Assembly: GCA_900551615.1 (NCBI GenBank)
Contig: URWN01000006.1
Coordinates: 1 to 63,059 of the forward strand
Direction: 5' to 3'
Source of the DNA: an uncultured Clostridium sp.
Lineage (GTDB): Bacteria > Bacillota > Clostridia > TANB77 > CAG-508
DNA: 63,059 nucleotides
In this document: one piece after another, positions 33,482 to 42,126 of the stretch
Layout of the letters: every line of letters starts with the position of its first letter
How positions within the stretch are numbered: position 1 is the first letter of the stretch
The notes under the pieces: generated by a model
The model's database searches: none
What the model was told of the DNA's origin: nothing
The model's input: the letters and a program-made list of their open reading frames with translations, nothing else
Translations under genes and position numbers: made by a program

Positions 33482-33513
33482 AATAAATTTTTTGAAAAGG
33501 AATTAAAAGTACA

Positions 33514-34137
33514 ATGAAAATAGGAATAGATATAGATGATACAACTTTTTTAACAGTAAAATCAATGTTAAAATATGCTGATATATTTGAAGAAGAAATA
33601 TCAGGTGTACCAACTAACAGAGATAGTTTTGGCTTAATTAAAAATAGATATTATTTAAAAGCTTTATATGGATGGGATGATAAAACTAAATTTGAATTTT
33701 TTGACAAATATTATAAAAATGTATTAGAAGAATGTACAATGCTACCTAATGCAGACAAAACAATTCAAAAATTAAAAGAAGAAGGAGATACAATACATTT
33801 TATAACAGCAAGATTGATGAATATTGCAGAATGTGATACAGAAGAAATTACAAAAGATAGTTTAAGGAACTTTAATATTCCATATGATAGCTTGAATCTA
33901 CATATCAGTGATAAATTGACGTTCTGCAAAGAAAATGGAATTGAATTATTGATTGAAGATAGTTATGAAACTTGTATAGAATTAACTGATAATGGTATTA
34001 AATCAATTTTAATGACAACAAAAATGAATGCGGATATTAATGATGATGGAATAACAAGAGTAAATAATTGGGATGAAGTTTATCAAAAAATACAAGAAAT
34101 GAAAGAAACTTGTAAAGAACAAGAAGATGTAAGATAA
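33514..34137 (+). CDS. HAD-family 5'-nucleotidase-like phosphatase
   Basis: 207 aa. Motif I KIGIDIDDTTFL, motif II FITARL, motif III IEDSYETCIEL. The helical cap (about 18-85) and layout fit the NT5C/YqfW-type deoxynucleotidase-like group, whose substrate is not predictable here. It follows glyS by 32 bases, probably by chance. A related but diverged gene lies at 36144-36731. A strong terminator follows. Confidence 0.78.
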   Translation: MKIGIDIDDTTFLTVKSMLKYADIFEEEISGVPTNRDSFGLIKNRYYLKALYGWDDKTKFEFFDKYYKNVLEECTMLPNADKTIQKLKEEGDTIHFITARLMNIAECDTEEITKDSLRNFNIPYDSLNLHISDKLTFCKENGIELLIEDSYETCIELTDNGIKSILMTTKMNADINDDGITRVNNWDEVYQKIQEMKETCKEQEDVR

Positions 34138-34144
34138 AATTTTA

Positions 34145-34187
34145 CAAAAACACATATTAGATTTAAAAATTTAATATGTGTTTTTTA
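34145..34187 (+). terminator. intrinsic terminator
   Basis: AAAACACATATTA and TAATATGTGTTTTTT form a strong stem with a T-run. Confidence 0.8.
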
Positions 34188-34341
34188 TTGTATAATAAAT
34201 GAAAAAAATATTTTTTTACTATTTATTTTTTAGTTCTTTCATGATACAATGCAAATGAAAATATAAGAAAAAAGCTACAAAAAATTTTTGAAAGCAAAGA
34301 TAAAAAGTAAAATTAATAAAAAAAGAAAGGAATTTAAGAGT

Positions 34342-34737
34342 ATGTTTAGTTTTAATCATGTAACAATAAGTGTTGATAATTTAGATAAAACACTTGAATT
34401 TTATAAGAAATTTGGATTTGAAAAATATAAGGAATATAGAGATGAAAATGTTGATATTGTAATGTTAAAATTAGGAGATATGATATTAGAGATATTTCAT
34501 TATCAAGAAAAAGAAAAGTTACCTGAACATTCAAAAGAACTAGCAATTGACCTAAAAACTATTGGAAATAAACATTTTGGATTAGGAGTAAAAGACATAG
34601 TAGAAGCTAAAAAGTTTGTAGAAGAAAATAAATTAAGTGATTCAGAAATTATTATAAATAAAGGAAGGTTAGGTAAACCATATTTCTTTATAAAAGATAC
34701 AGATGGAATATTAATGGAAATAATTGAAGAAGATTAA
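34342..34737 (+). CDS. VOC/glyoxalase superfamily protein
   Basis: 131 aa from ATG 34342 (GAAAGGAA upstream). It has two beta-alpha-beta-beta-beta modules: FNHVTISVDNLDKTLEFYKK begins the first, and HFGLGVKDIVEAKKFVEENK the second, ending DTDGILMEIIEE. Metal-ligand candidates are His5, Glu54 (in MILEIFHY), His near 77 and the final Glu. It could be a lyase, dioxygenase or resistance-type binding protein; no substrate can be named. Confidence 0.8.
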   Translation: MFSFNHVTISVDNLDKTLEFYKKFGFEKYKEYRDENVDIVMLKLGDMILEIFHYQEKEKLPEHSKELAIDLKTIGNKHFGLGVKDIVEAKKFVEENKLSDSEIIINKGRLGKPYFFIKDTDGILMEIIEED

Positions 34738-34764
34738 TTATAAATTACTTAAATAGGAGCTAAA

Positions 34765-35355
34765 ATGAAACAAAAACTTAAATTTGAACAATTAAAAGAA
34801 AAAATAAAAGAATGTGATTGTTGTAAAGAAAAATTTGGTTTTGAGCCACATCCAATTTTTTGGGGAAAGCAAAACTCAAAAATCGTCCAAATAAGTCAAG
34901 CACCTTCTAAGAAGGTTCATCAAAACTTAAAACCATTTACAGATATGAGTGGAAAAACTTTAAAATATGAATGGTACCAAATAACAGATAACGATTTTTA
35001 TAATACAGATAATTTTTTTATTGGAGCATTAGCACACTGTTATCCAGGAAAAGACAAAAACGGAAATGATAAACAACCACCTAAATGCTGTTGGACTAAA
35101 TGGATTGAAGAAGAATTGCAAATATTAGATAATGAAATGTATATTGTTATTGGAGCAAAAGCTGCAAAAGTCTTTTTTCCAAATGAAATATATGAAGAAC
35201 TTGTTTTTAAAGACAATGTATGGAATGGTAAAAAAACTATTGTGCTGCCACATCCATCACCATTAAATAAAAAATGGATAAAAGACCATCCACAGTTTTT
35301 GCAAAAAAGAATTCATGAAATAAGGAATACAATATGGGATATATTAAAAGAATAA
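34765..35355 (+). CDS. uracil-DNA glycosylase superfamily protein
   Basis: 196 aa. An N-terminal Cys-rich stretch (CDCCKEKFGFEPHPIFWG) and the QISQAPSKKVH segment resemble motif A of family 4/5-like glycosylases; the C-terminal LPHPSPLNKKW matches the second active-site motif (HPSP). Cysteines at CYPGKDKNGN and CCWTKW may join an iron-sulfur cluster. It would remove uracil or another damaged base from DNA. The catalytic Asp/Asn of motif A is not obvious, so activity is uncertain. Confidence 0.75.
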   Translation: MKQKLKFEQLKEKIKECDCCKEKFGFEPHPIFWGKQNSKIVQISQAPSKKVHQNLKPFTDMSGKTLKYEWYQITDNDFYNTDNFFIGALAHCYPGKDKNGNDKQPPKCCWTKWIEEELQILDNEMYIVIGAKAAKVFFPNEIYEELVFKDNVWNGKKTIVLPHPSPLNKKWIKDHPQFLQKRIHEIRNTIWDILKE

Positions 35356-35361
35356 AACTAT

Positions 35362-35451
35362 TGAAGGAGTGGATATGAATAAACTCCAGAGCAAACAGCA
35401 ATTAGAGAAATGAAAGAAGAAACGAAAATTATAATTTTAATATGTATATAA
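35362..35451 (+). pseudogene. Nudix hydrolase remnant
   Basis: The frame starting at 35383 reads TPEQTAIREMKEET, the core of a Nudix box (REMKEE), but it is preceded by a stop and ends after about 20 residues. The other frame just upstream reads GVDMNK, which would complete the box GGVDMNxTPEQTAIREM. So one frameshift and large deletions have left only the catalytic helix. It is not expressed as a functional enzyme. Confidence 0.6.
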
Positions 35452-35531
35452 AAGTAGATGACTAAGAAAATATTTTTAATATTAATTATATGTTAGATAA
35501 AAACATAAGTAAAAAGAAAAGAGAAAAGATA

Positions 35532-36056
35532 ATGAAATTATATGTAATAAGACATGGTGAAACTGAAATGGGGAAAAATGAAATTATAGCCACAGAAGAT
35601 GAACCATTAAACAAATTTGGAATGTACCAAGCACAAAAAGTTGGAAAAGAATTAAAAAAATTAGACATAGACATAATTTATTGTTCTCCAATTGAGAGAG
35701 CAAAGCACACATTAAAATTATTTGACATGGATAAAAACATTCCTGTAATAATAGACGAAAGAATAAAAGAAAGAAATATGGGAATATATGAAAAAGTTCC
35801 TTTTAATGAGTTAGATTGGGACGTATTTTGGAATTATAATTCAGACATAAAATATCCAGAGCTAGAAACAATGAAAAGTGTTTATGAAAGAATAAAAAAC
35901 TTTATAGACGAAATAAAACTACAAAATAAGAATGTACTAATTGTAACCCATGGAGGTATATCAAGAGCAATATATTGGTATTTTAATGGAATACCTGAAA
36001 ATGGTAATTCATCAAATATTAACGAAAATTGTAAAATATATGAATACGAATTATAA
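35532..36056 (+). CDS. histidine phosphatase family protein
   Basis: 174 aa from ATG 35532, where the protein starts directly with MKLYVIRHGETEM, the phosphohistidine motif RHGE. The second catalytic His is in VTHGGISRAIYW, and YCSPIERAKHTL supplies a phosphate-binding Arg. This is the phosphoglycerate mutase-like superfamily (alpha-ribazole phosphatase, PhoE and others); size fits a small-molecule phosphatase, substrate unknown. An upstream extended start at 35490 lacks a good ribosome site. Confidence 0.85.
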   Translation: MKLYVIRHGETEMGKNEIIATEDEPLNKFGMYQAQKVGKELKKLDIDIIYCSPIERAKHTLKLFDMDKNIPVIIDERIKERNMGIYEKVPFNELDWDVFWNYNSDIKYPELETMKSVYERIKNFIDEIKLQNKNVLIVTHGGISRAIYWYFNGIPENGNSSNINENCKIYEYEL

Positions 36057-36143
36057 CAGAAGTAATTTTTAGAAAAAAAGATAAAAAACGGAAATTTATA
36101 TAGTTCCGTACAATATATAATTTTAATTTAGGAAGGAAAAAAC

Positions 36144-36731
36144 ATGAGAATAGGAATTGATATAGACGGAGTTTTAACAGATATAGAACAATGGCAATTA
36201 GATATAGGAAGCAAAAAAATCTTTGAAAACTACAACAAAGAAATAGTAGATGCAAAAGGATATGACTTAAAAGAAATATTCAACATTGAAGAAAATTTGG
36301 ATAACGAATTCTGGAGAGAATATCTTCTTGATTATGCAAAAAATGAACCAGCTAGAAAACATTCAGACGAAGTAACAAACAAATTAAAAGAAGATGGAAA
36401 TGAAATTTATATAATAACTGCGAGATTCTTAACCGATAAAGACAATGAAAATGGAAAAAGAATGAAAAAGACAGTAACTAATTGGTTAAATAAATATAAC
36501 ATTTATTATGATAAAATAATATTTAGTCCCGAAGAAAAACTAGATATATGCATGGCAAACAATATAGAGTTAATGATAGAAGATAAAGTTGACAATATTA
36601 ACAAAATTTCAAAACATATACCCGTAATTTGTTTTGATGCAAGATATAATCAAGAATGTAAAGGAAAAAATATTTATAGATGTTATAGTTGGTATGATAT
36701 ATATGCTAAAATAAAAAAGATAAAAAATTAA
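36144..36731 (+). CDS. HAD-family nucleotidase-like phosphatase
   Basis: 195 aa. Motif I RIGIDIDGVLTDIE, motif II ITARF, motif III MIEDKVDNINK. It has the same plan as the gene at 33514-34137 (HAD core with a small cap at about 20-75) and is probably a distant paralogue, similar to 5'-nucleotidase/YqfW proteins. AGGAAGG precedes the start. Its TAA stop lies at the edge of a long fold-back element. Confidence 0.78.
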   Translation: MRIGIDIDGVLTDIEQWQLDIGSKKIFENYNKEIVDAKGYDLKEIFNIEENLDNEFWREYLLDYAKNEPARKHSDEVTNKLKEDGNEIYIITARFLTDKDNENGKRMKKTVTNWLNKYNIYYDKIIFSPEEKLDICMANNIELMIEDKVDNINKISKHIPVICFDARYNQECKGKNIYRCYSWYDIYAKIKKIKN

Positions 36732-36962
36732 AAATCAGGAAAGTTTATATTACTATTCACAGCTTATAAATTACTTAAAATGAAATTAATTATTTATTTT
36801 TTGTTGCCCCATTCTAAAAATTCTAACAAAAGTTTAAAAACTTTTGAGAATTTTTGAACGGTCTCCACGAATCACTTCAAAATGAATAAATCATTAATTT
36901 CAAAAATTTATATTTTATTATACTGTGAATAGTAACAAGTTTATAAAGACTTTCCTGATTTT
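36731..36962. repeat. long fold-back element, copy 2 of a dispersed pair
   Basis: Outer inverted arms AAAATCAGGAAAGT and ACTTTCCTGATTTT, then TACTATTCACAG and CTGTGAATAGTA, then an AT-rich pair. The core 36787-36888 is nearly identical to the core of the 29356 element (TTGTTGCCCCATTC, then GAACGGTCTCCACGAATCAC). It fills the gap between the HAD gene and sspH. No coding potential. Confidence 0.8.
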
Positions 36963-37023
36963 AGGTTAAATAATACTTACTGTGATTTCATAACTCTAAA
37001 ATAATTCGCTAGCCATACAAGCA

Positions 37024-37212
37024 TCAATTAAATAAATCTTTCTCATATAAATCTTCAATATAAACATCTTGTTCCTCAAAATTATCAACAAATCCAACTT
37101 TAGCAATATCTCGTTTTTCATCAACACCTTGAATCCAAACAGGTCTCTCATCATAAAAAACATCAGACTTTTCTTTATTATTTAAAATAGTATGAACTCT
37201 TTGCAAATCCAT
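37024..37212 (-). CDS. sspH: H-type small acid-soluble spore protein
   Basis: 62 aa from the ATG at 37212 with AAAGGAGATG upstream (two further ATGs lie just before it). MDLQRVHTILNNKEKSDVFY and then PVWIQGVDEKRDIAKV match the SspH family closely. These proteins are made in the forespore and coat or condition spore DNA and the core. This is direct evidence that the organism carries sporulation genes. A forespore sigma factor promoter is expected upstream but was not clearly recognised. Confidence 0.88.
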   Translation of the reverse strand: MDLQRVHTILNNKEKSDVFYDERPVWIQGVDEKRDIAKVGFVDNFEEQDVYIEDLYEKDLFN

Positions 37213-37381
37213 GTACATCATCTCCTTTATATATTAAAAGTATATCCATATAAAAATTAAATATAACTATATAAATATAAAATTTAATAAAAGTTTAGTA
37301 AGTAGAATATTAAAATTGAATATGAAAAAGTACTAAAAGCAGCATAGAAACTATATTTCAACAGTAGATAAACATAAAAAG

Positions 37382-37410
37382 TTGCAATAAATACAAAAAT
37401 ATGGTATAAT
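37382..37410 (+). promoter_or_regulatory. sigma-A type promoter for the Wzz/Wzc-like gene
   Basis: TTGCAA at 37382-37387, 17-base spacer, TATAAT at 37405-37410, about 20 bases before the start codon. Confidence 0.65.
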
Positions 37411-37428
37411 TGGTAATAGGTGATGTAA

Positions 37429-39876
37429 ATGGAAAATTATGAAGATATTGATATTAAAAGAATTTTAGAAATAATACTATCTAAAAAATTATTAATTGTA
37501 TTAATATTATTATTTATCATACTATTCGGTTATGCTTATTCATATTATTATAAAAAGCCAGAATACAAGTCTTCTGTAACAATATTATTAGTTGCAGATG
37601 AGAACAAAACAAACAAAGAATTAACACAAACAGATTTAAATATAAATAATGGATTAATTTCGACTTATAGCAGTATAGCTAAAAGTACAAATGTTGTACA
37701 AAAAACAATAGAAAATCTAGAATTGAATATGTCGGCTTCAAGTTTACAAAAAAAGGTAGAGGCAAAACAAATAGATAGTACACAATTTTTAAAAATAAGT
37801 GTAACAAATGCAAATCCAGAATTAGCTAAAAATATAGCAAATGAATTAGCACAAGTATTTACACAACAAATTAAAGAAATATATAATTTGCAAAACATAA
37901 GTATAGTAGATGAAGCAGAAGTAGAATCAACTCCTTGTAATGTAAATCATATGAAAGATATTATAATGTTTGCATTTGCAGGTCTATTTTTGGCAATGGT
38001 ATCAGTAGTAGCAATATTCATGTTTGATGATACTATAAAAAGTGAAGAAGATATAGAAAAAAATGTAAAATTAAAAGCCATAGGAACATTACCAGTAGAT
38101 AAAGAAAAAAATGAATTAATAGTAAAAAATAATCCAAAATCACAAATAGTCGAAAGTATAAAGACAATAAGAACAAATATATTATATTCAACAAATAAAA
38201 ATGCAATTTTAGTAACAAGTTGTAAACAGGATGAAGGAAAAACATGGGTTATAAACAATTTAGCTGTAACATTTGCTCAAACTGGAAAAAGAGTAATTTT
38301 AGTAGATGCAAATTTAAGAGAAGAAAGTAATAAAAATGATATATTTGAAATAGACAAAGGAGAAGGGTTATCTGACTTTATAAAAGAAATTTCAGAAGAT
38401 AATTTAGATAATTTACAAAAATCAAGAAATTATATTAAAGAAACCAAAATACCTAATTTACATATATTACAAAATGGTACAATACCACCAAATCCAGTGG
38501 AATTAGTATCTTCAAGAAATATGCAAAAAATAATCAAATTATTAAAAAATATGTATGATGTGGTTTTAATAGACGGAACATCAAGTATAATGGTATCTGA
38601 TAGTATAGCATTATCTTCAATGGTTGATAGTACAATATTAATTGCAGAAAATAAGAAAACAAAAATTAATGATTTGAAAAAAGTAAAAAAATTAATAGGG
38701 GATGTACATGGAAACATCTTAGGAGTAATATTAAATAAAGCTCAAACTCAAAAGGGAAAGTATTATGGAAAAAAATATGGTTATTATTATGGTAGTGATG
38801 TTGAAAAACAAATCCAAAAAATAGAAGAAAAACAAGATACAATTTCATTAGATGAAGTAATTGAGTTAGCAAAAGAAAAAATACAAATGCAATTACCAGA
38901 AGATGAAATTTTAGAGGAAAAAGAAAGAAACTTAGAATTTGAAAATAATAACGATACCAATGATGAGACTAATAATGAAATTAAAAAGATAAGACAAGAA
39001 ATATTAGGCGAAATTGATAAAATAAAAAATGTATTTATAGAGTTTAAAAGAAAAGATAAAACTAAAAAACAAATTATTAATATACATAATAGTATTAATA
39101 ATTTAAAACAAATCCAGGAAAATAATAATAAAAAGTTGATTGAAAATCAACAAGATATGTATAAAAAAATAACAGAACAACAAGAAGATACTAATAATGA
39201 TATATTAGAAAAAATCTTGAAAATACAAGAATTACAAAATACTAAAAAACAAGAATTAATGGAAAATATACAAAATGTTGATGAAAAGCAAAGTGAAAAT
39301 AATCGAAAATTGATGGAACAAATCCAAAGTGTAGATGAAAGACAAAATGAAAATAACCAAAAACTAATAGAACAAATTAAAAATGTAGAAGAAAAGCAAA
39401 ATGAAAACAATCAAAATCTAATAGAACAAATTAAAAATGTAGAAGAAAAGCAAAATGAAAATAATCAAAAATTAATAGAACAAATTCAAAGTGTAAAAGA
39501 AAATCAAAAAGAAGTAAAAATGCAAGAAGAAGAAAATGTAAAGATTTTAGTTGAACAATTTATACAAGAAATTAATACATTAAGAAGTGAAATAAAAGAA
39601 CTTAAAGACAATCAAAATGTAAGTAGAGCTGAATTGTTAGAAAAAATAGACAATATGAAGTATGAAGAAAAGTTAAATGAAATTAACGAAAAATTACAAG
39701 AAAAAGAAACTAAAAATAATATTATAAGTTTTGAAACATTGAAAAGAAAAAAATCAAACAAAAAAGTATTTAACATAAACGAGGAAAGCATTGGCTTTGA
39801 GGATTTACAAAGATTATCAAATTGTATTGTAGACTTAAACGATGAAGTAACATCTTTAGAAGCAATGAGTAATTAA
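37429..39876 (+). CDS. Wzz/BY-kinase-like fusion with long coiled-coil tail
   Basis: 815 aa. Two membrane helices (about 18-38 and 176-200) bracket a Wzz chain-length domain. The cytoplasmic ATPase (about 230-440) has a Walker A-like CKQDEGKTW in place of the usual PGEGKST, Walker A' VILVDANLR and Walker B VVLIDGTS. A Tyr cluster KYYGKKYGYYYG (about 444-455) is typical of BY-kinase autophosphorylation. From about 505 the chain is a long coiled coil including at least three 18-residue repeats (like EEKQNENNQKLIEQI). In Firmicutes the modulator and kinase are usually two proteins. It probably regulates polysaccharide export; kinase activity is uncertain. Confidence 0.8.
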   Translation: MENYEDIDIKRILEIILSKKLLIVLILLFIILFGYAYSYYYKKPEYKSSVTILLVADENKTNKELTQTDLNINNGLISTYSSIAKSTNVVQKTIENLELNMSASSLQKKVEAKQIDSTQFLKISVTNANPELAKNIANELAQVFTQQIKEIYNLQNISIVDEAEVESTPCNVNHMKDIIMFAFAGLFLAMVSVVAIFMFDDTIKSEEDIEKNVKLKAIGTLPVDKEKNELIVKNNPKSQIVESIKTIRTNILYSTNKNAILVTSCKQDEGKTWVINNLAVTFAQTGKRVILVDANLREESNKNDIFEIDKGEGLSDFIKEISEDNLDNLQKSRNYIKETKIPNLHILQNGTIPPNPVELVSSRNMQKIIKLLKNMYDVVLIDGTSSIMVSDSIALSSMVDSTILIAENKKTKINDLKKVKKLIGDVHGNILGVILNKAQTQKGKYYGKKYGYYYGSDVEKQIQKIEEKQDTISLDEVIELAKEKIQMQLPEDEILEEKERNLEFENNNDTNDETNNEIKKIRQEILGEIDKIKNVFIEFKRKDKTKKQIINIHNSINNLKQIQENNNKKLIENQQDMYKKITEQQEDTNNDILEKILKIQELQNTKKQELMENIQNVDEKQSENNRKLMEQIQSVDERQNENNQKLIEQIKNVEEKQNENNQNLIEQIKNVEEKQNENNQKLIEQIQSVKENQKEVKMQEEENVKILVEQFIQEINTLRSEIKELKDNQNVSRAELLEKIDNMKYEEKLNEINEKLQEKETKNNIISFETLKRKKSNKKVFNINEESIGFEDLQRLSNCIVDLNDEVTSLEAMSN

Positions 39877-39888
39877 AACAAAAAGCTA

Positions 39889-39925
39889 TAACAATATCTA
39901 AAAACTGGAATTGCTATAGCTTTTA
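39889..39925 (+). terminator. intrinsic terminator
   Basis: AAAAGCTATA and TATAGCTTTT form the stem, followed by an AT-rich tract with seven T. Confidence 0.65.
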
Positions 39926-39960
39926 TAAATTTTTTTAAAGGTTGTATGTATAATATTTTC

Positions 39961-39989
39961 TTGACTTATTTAATGGATTGATATAAAAT
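39961..39989 (+). promoter_or_regulatory. promoter for the uridine kinase-like gene
   Basis: TTGACT at 39961-39966 and TAAAAT at 39984-39989 with a 17-base spacer; a TG precedes the -10 region. Confidence 0.5.
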
Positions 39990-40019
39990 AATGTCCGTAA
40001 CGAAAGAGGAGGAAAGAAT

Positions 40020-41663
40020 ATGAACATAATATATCAAGGAAGAACAAAAAAGATAGAAAAAGGATTAACTGTAAAAGAAGCTTTAAAAAAAGAAATAAAT
40101 GAAAATAAATATGAAGTTATAGGTTGCTTATATAATAATGACTATAGTAATTTGGAAACAGAAGTAGAAGAAGGAGCAAGAATAGAATTAATAGATATTT
40201 CTTCAAAAGAAGGAATGAAAATATATGTAAGAACAATTGTATATATAATGGGAAAAGCATTTGAAAACTTATATAATAGAGAAAAAATAATGGTAGAATA
40301 TCAACTTGGAAACGCAATGTATTGCAAATGTGATAATATACAAATAACAGATGAATTTATAACAAAACTAAAAAATGAAATGCAAAAAATAATAGAAAAA
40401 GATGAAAAAATAACAAAAGTAGAAATGACAAGAAAAGAAGCGGAAAAATTTTATGAAGAGAATAATTCTTCAAGAGGAAGATTACAATTTGATTTAAAAG
40501 GAAATAAACCAATATACATGTATTATTGCGGGAATTACTATAATTATTGTTATGGAACACTTGCAAATAGAACAGGAATTATTAAAATTTTTGATGTAAT
40601 AAAATATGGAGATGGATTTTTAATAAGATATCCAAGTTCAAAAGAACCTACTAAAATGCCAGAATTTCATGAAACAAAAAAATTAGCTTGGGCATTAGAA
40701 GAATTTGAAAAAATTCATTCTGTTTTAGATGTTTTAACAGTGTATAAATTAAATAAAGCAATAGAAGAAGACAGAATAAAAGATGTAATAATGCTTGCAG
40801 AAGCTTTACATGAAAAGAAAATAGCAAATATAGCAGATGACATAGCAAAAAGAAAAAATGTAAAAATGGTATTAATTGCAGGACCTTCATCATCAGGAAA
40901 AACAACATTTGCACAAAGACTTGGAATTCAATTAAGATTAAATGGACTAAAACCAGTTACAATATCAGTAGATAATTATTTTGTAGAAAGACAGGATACA
41001 CCAAGAGACGAAAATGGAGAATATAATTTTGAGTGTATAGAAGCAATTGATTTAAAACTATTTAATGAACATTTAGTAAAACTTTTAAATGGCGAAGAAA
41101 TAGAAGTACCAGAATTCGATTTTAATGTTGGAACTAAAAGATATAATGGCAAAAAAATGAGATTGGCAGAGGACGAAATTTTAGTAATAGAAGGTATACA
41201 TTGTTTAAATGATAAATTAACAAGTCAAATTTCAAAAGATCAAAAATATAAAATATATATTAGTGCACTTACAGTTTTAAATATGGACAGATATAATAGA
41301 ATATCAACAACAGATACACGTTTAATAAGAAGAATAGTAAGAGATTACCAATTTAGAGGATATTCAGCATTACATACATTAAATACATGGCACAAAGTAA
41401 CAGAAGGAGAAGAAAAAAACATATTCCCATATCAAGAATCAGCAAATAAAATTTTTAATACATCACTTATATATGAGCTAAATGCACTAAAACCAATAGC
41501 AATGCCATTATTACAAGAAATAACAGACGAATATAGAGAATATGCAGAGGCACAAAGGCTAATAAATATTTTAAAATACTTCAGAGAAGTACCAAAAAGT
41601 TATGTGCCAAACAATTCATTGTTAAAAGAATTTTTAGGTGGAGGAACATTTGATTTGCATTAG
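40020..41663 (+). CDS. TGS-domain nucleoside (uridine) kinase
   Basis: 547 aa. The N-terminal region (about 1-65) is a TGS/ubiquitin-like domain and the following part (about 70-250) resembles the second additional domain of threonyl-tRNA synthetase. The C-terminal half is a P-loop kinase of the uridine kinase/phosphoribulokinase fold: Walker A IAGPSSSGKTTFAQRL, VDNYF, and IEGIHCLND. This fusion is common in Clostridia and other anaerobes as a single gene; it probably phosphorylates a nucleoside. Its TAG stop is followed by a GGGACGG palindrome. Confidence 0.88.
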   Translation: MNIIYQGRTKKIEKGLTVKEALKKEINENKYEVIGCLYNNDYSNLETEVEEGARIELIDISSKEGMKIYVRTIVYIMGKAFENLYNREKIMVEYQLGNAMYCKCDNIQITDEFITKLKNEMQKIIEKDEKITKVEMTRKEAEKFYEENNSSRGRLQFDLKGNKPIYMYYCGNYYNYCYGTLANRTGIIKIFDVIKYGDGFLIRYPSSKEPTKMPEFHETKKLAWALEEFEKIHSVLDVLTVYKLNKAIEEDRIKDVIMLAEALHEKKIANIADDIAKRKNVKMVLIAGPSSSGKTTFAQRLGIQLRLNGLKPVTISVDNYFVERQDTPRDENGEYNFECIEAIDLKLFNEHLVKLLNGEEIEVPEFDFNVGTKRYNGKKMRLAEDEILVIEGIHCLNDKLTSQISKDQKYKIYISALTVLNMDRYNRISTTDTRLIRRIVRDYQFRGYSALHTLNTWHKVTEGEEKNIFPYQESANKIFNTSLIYELNALKPIAMPLLQEITDEYREYAEAQRLINILKYFREVPKSYVPNNSLLKEFLGGGTFDLH

Positions 41664-41692
41664 TGTCCAAAAGGGACGGTTCTTTTTGGACA
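41664..41692. repeat. GGGACGG short palindromic repeat
   Basis: TGTCCAAAAGGGACGG and then TTCTTTTTGGACA, beginning on the base after the stop codon of the kinase gene. The reverse complement matches the copy at 23367-23396. Confidence 0.7.
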
Positions 41693-41719
41693 TTAATCTA
41701 AAAAATAAAGGAGCATAGA

Positions 41720-42037
41720 ATGTTAAAAGATAGTAGATTTACAGAAATTGATGAAGAATTTATATGTGAAAATTGCGGTAAAAATGTACCAAAACTTGGC
41801 TATTCATGCAGAAATCATTGCCCATATTGTTTGCATTCAAAACATGTAGATAAAAATCCAGGAGATAGAGCCGAGAGCTGTCATGGAGATTTAGAACCTG
41901 TAAGCATGGAAATTGATGGAAAAAAAGGATATGTTATAGTTTTTAGATGCAAAAAATGTGGAGCGATTAGAAGAAATAAAGCTGCAAAAGATGATAATAT
42001 GGATTTGTTAATTGATTTAAGTAGTAAACAAATATAA
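41720..42037 (+). CDS. RNHCP domain zinc-binding protein
   Basis: 105 aa. It begins with a CxxC pair (ICENCGK), then the RNHCP signature CRNHCPYCLHSKHVD, a DRAESCHGDLEP segment and a final CKKCGAIRRNKAAKDDN. Four zinc-knuckle-like pairs suggest one or two zinc ions. The family is conserved in Firmicutes and its role is not established; RNA binding is a guess. AAAGGAG precedes the start. Confidence 0.85.
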   Translation: MLKDSRFTEIDEEFICENCGKNVPKLGYSCRNHCPYCLHSKHVDKNPGDRAESCHGDLEPVSMEIDGKKGYVIVFRCKKCGAIRRNKAAKDDNMDLLIDLSSKQI

Positions 42038-42057
42038 GTACGAGTTTATGTAAAAAA

Positions 42058-42123
42058 GTTGTTAAAAGGACGTCCTTTTCTGACAAAAAAATATTGTCAA
42101 AAAGGGGCGTCCCTTTTGACAAC
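42058..42123. repeat. two GGACG palindromes, bidirectional terminator
   Basis: GTTGTTAAAAGGACGTCC and then TTTTCTGACA (about 42058-42086), and TTGTCAAAAAGGGGCGTCCC and then TTTTGACAAC (about 42094-42123). Together the outer arms also pair. It sits between the convergent RNHCP and U32 genes. Confidence 0.7.
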
Positions 42124-42126
42124 TTT

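Noticed and set aside
39270..39510. Repeats considered as a CRISPR array
   Set aside because: They are in-frame codon repeats of a coiled coil without unique spacers.
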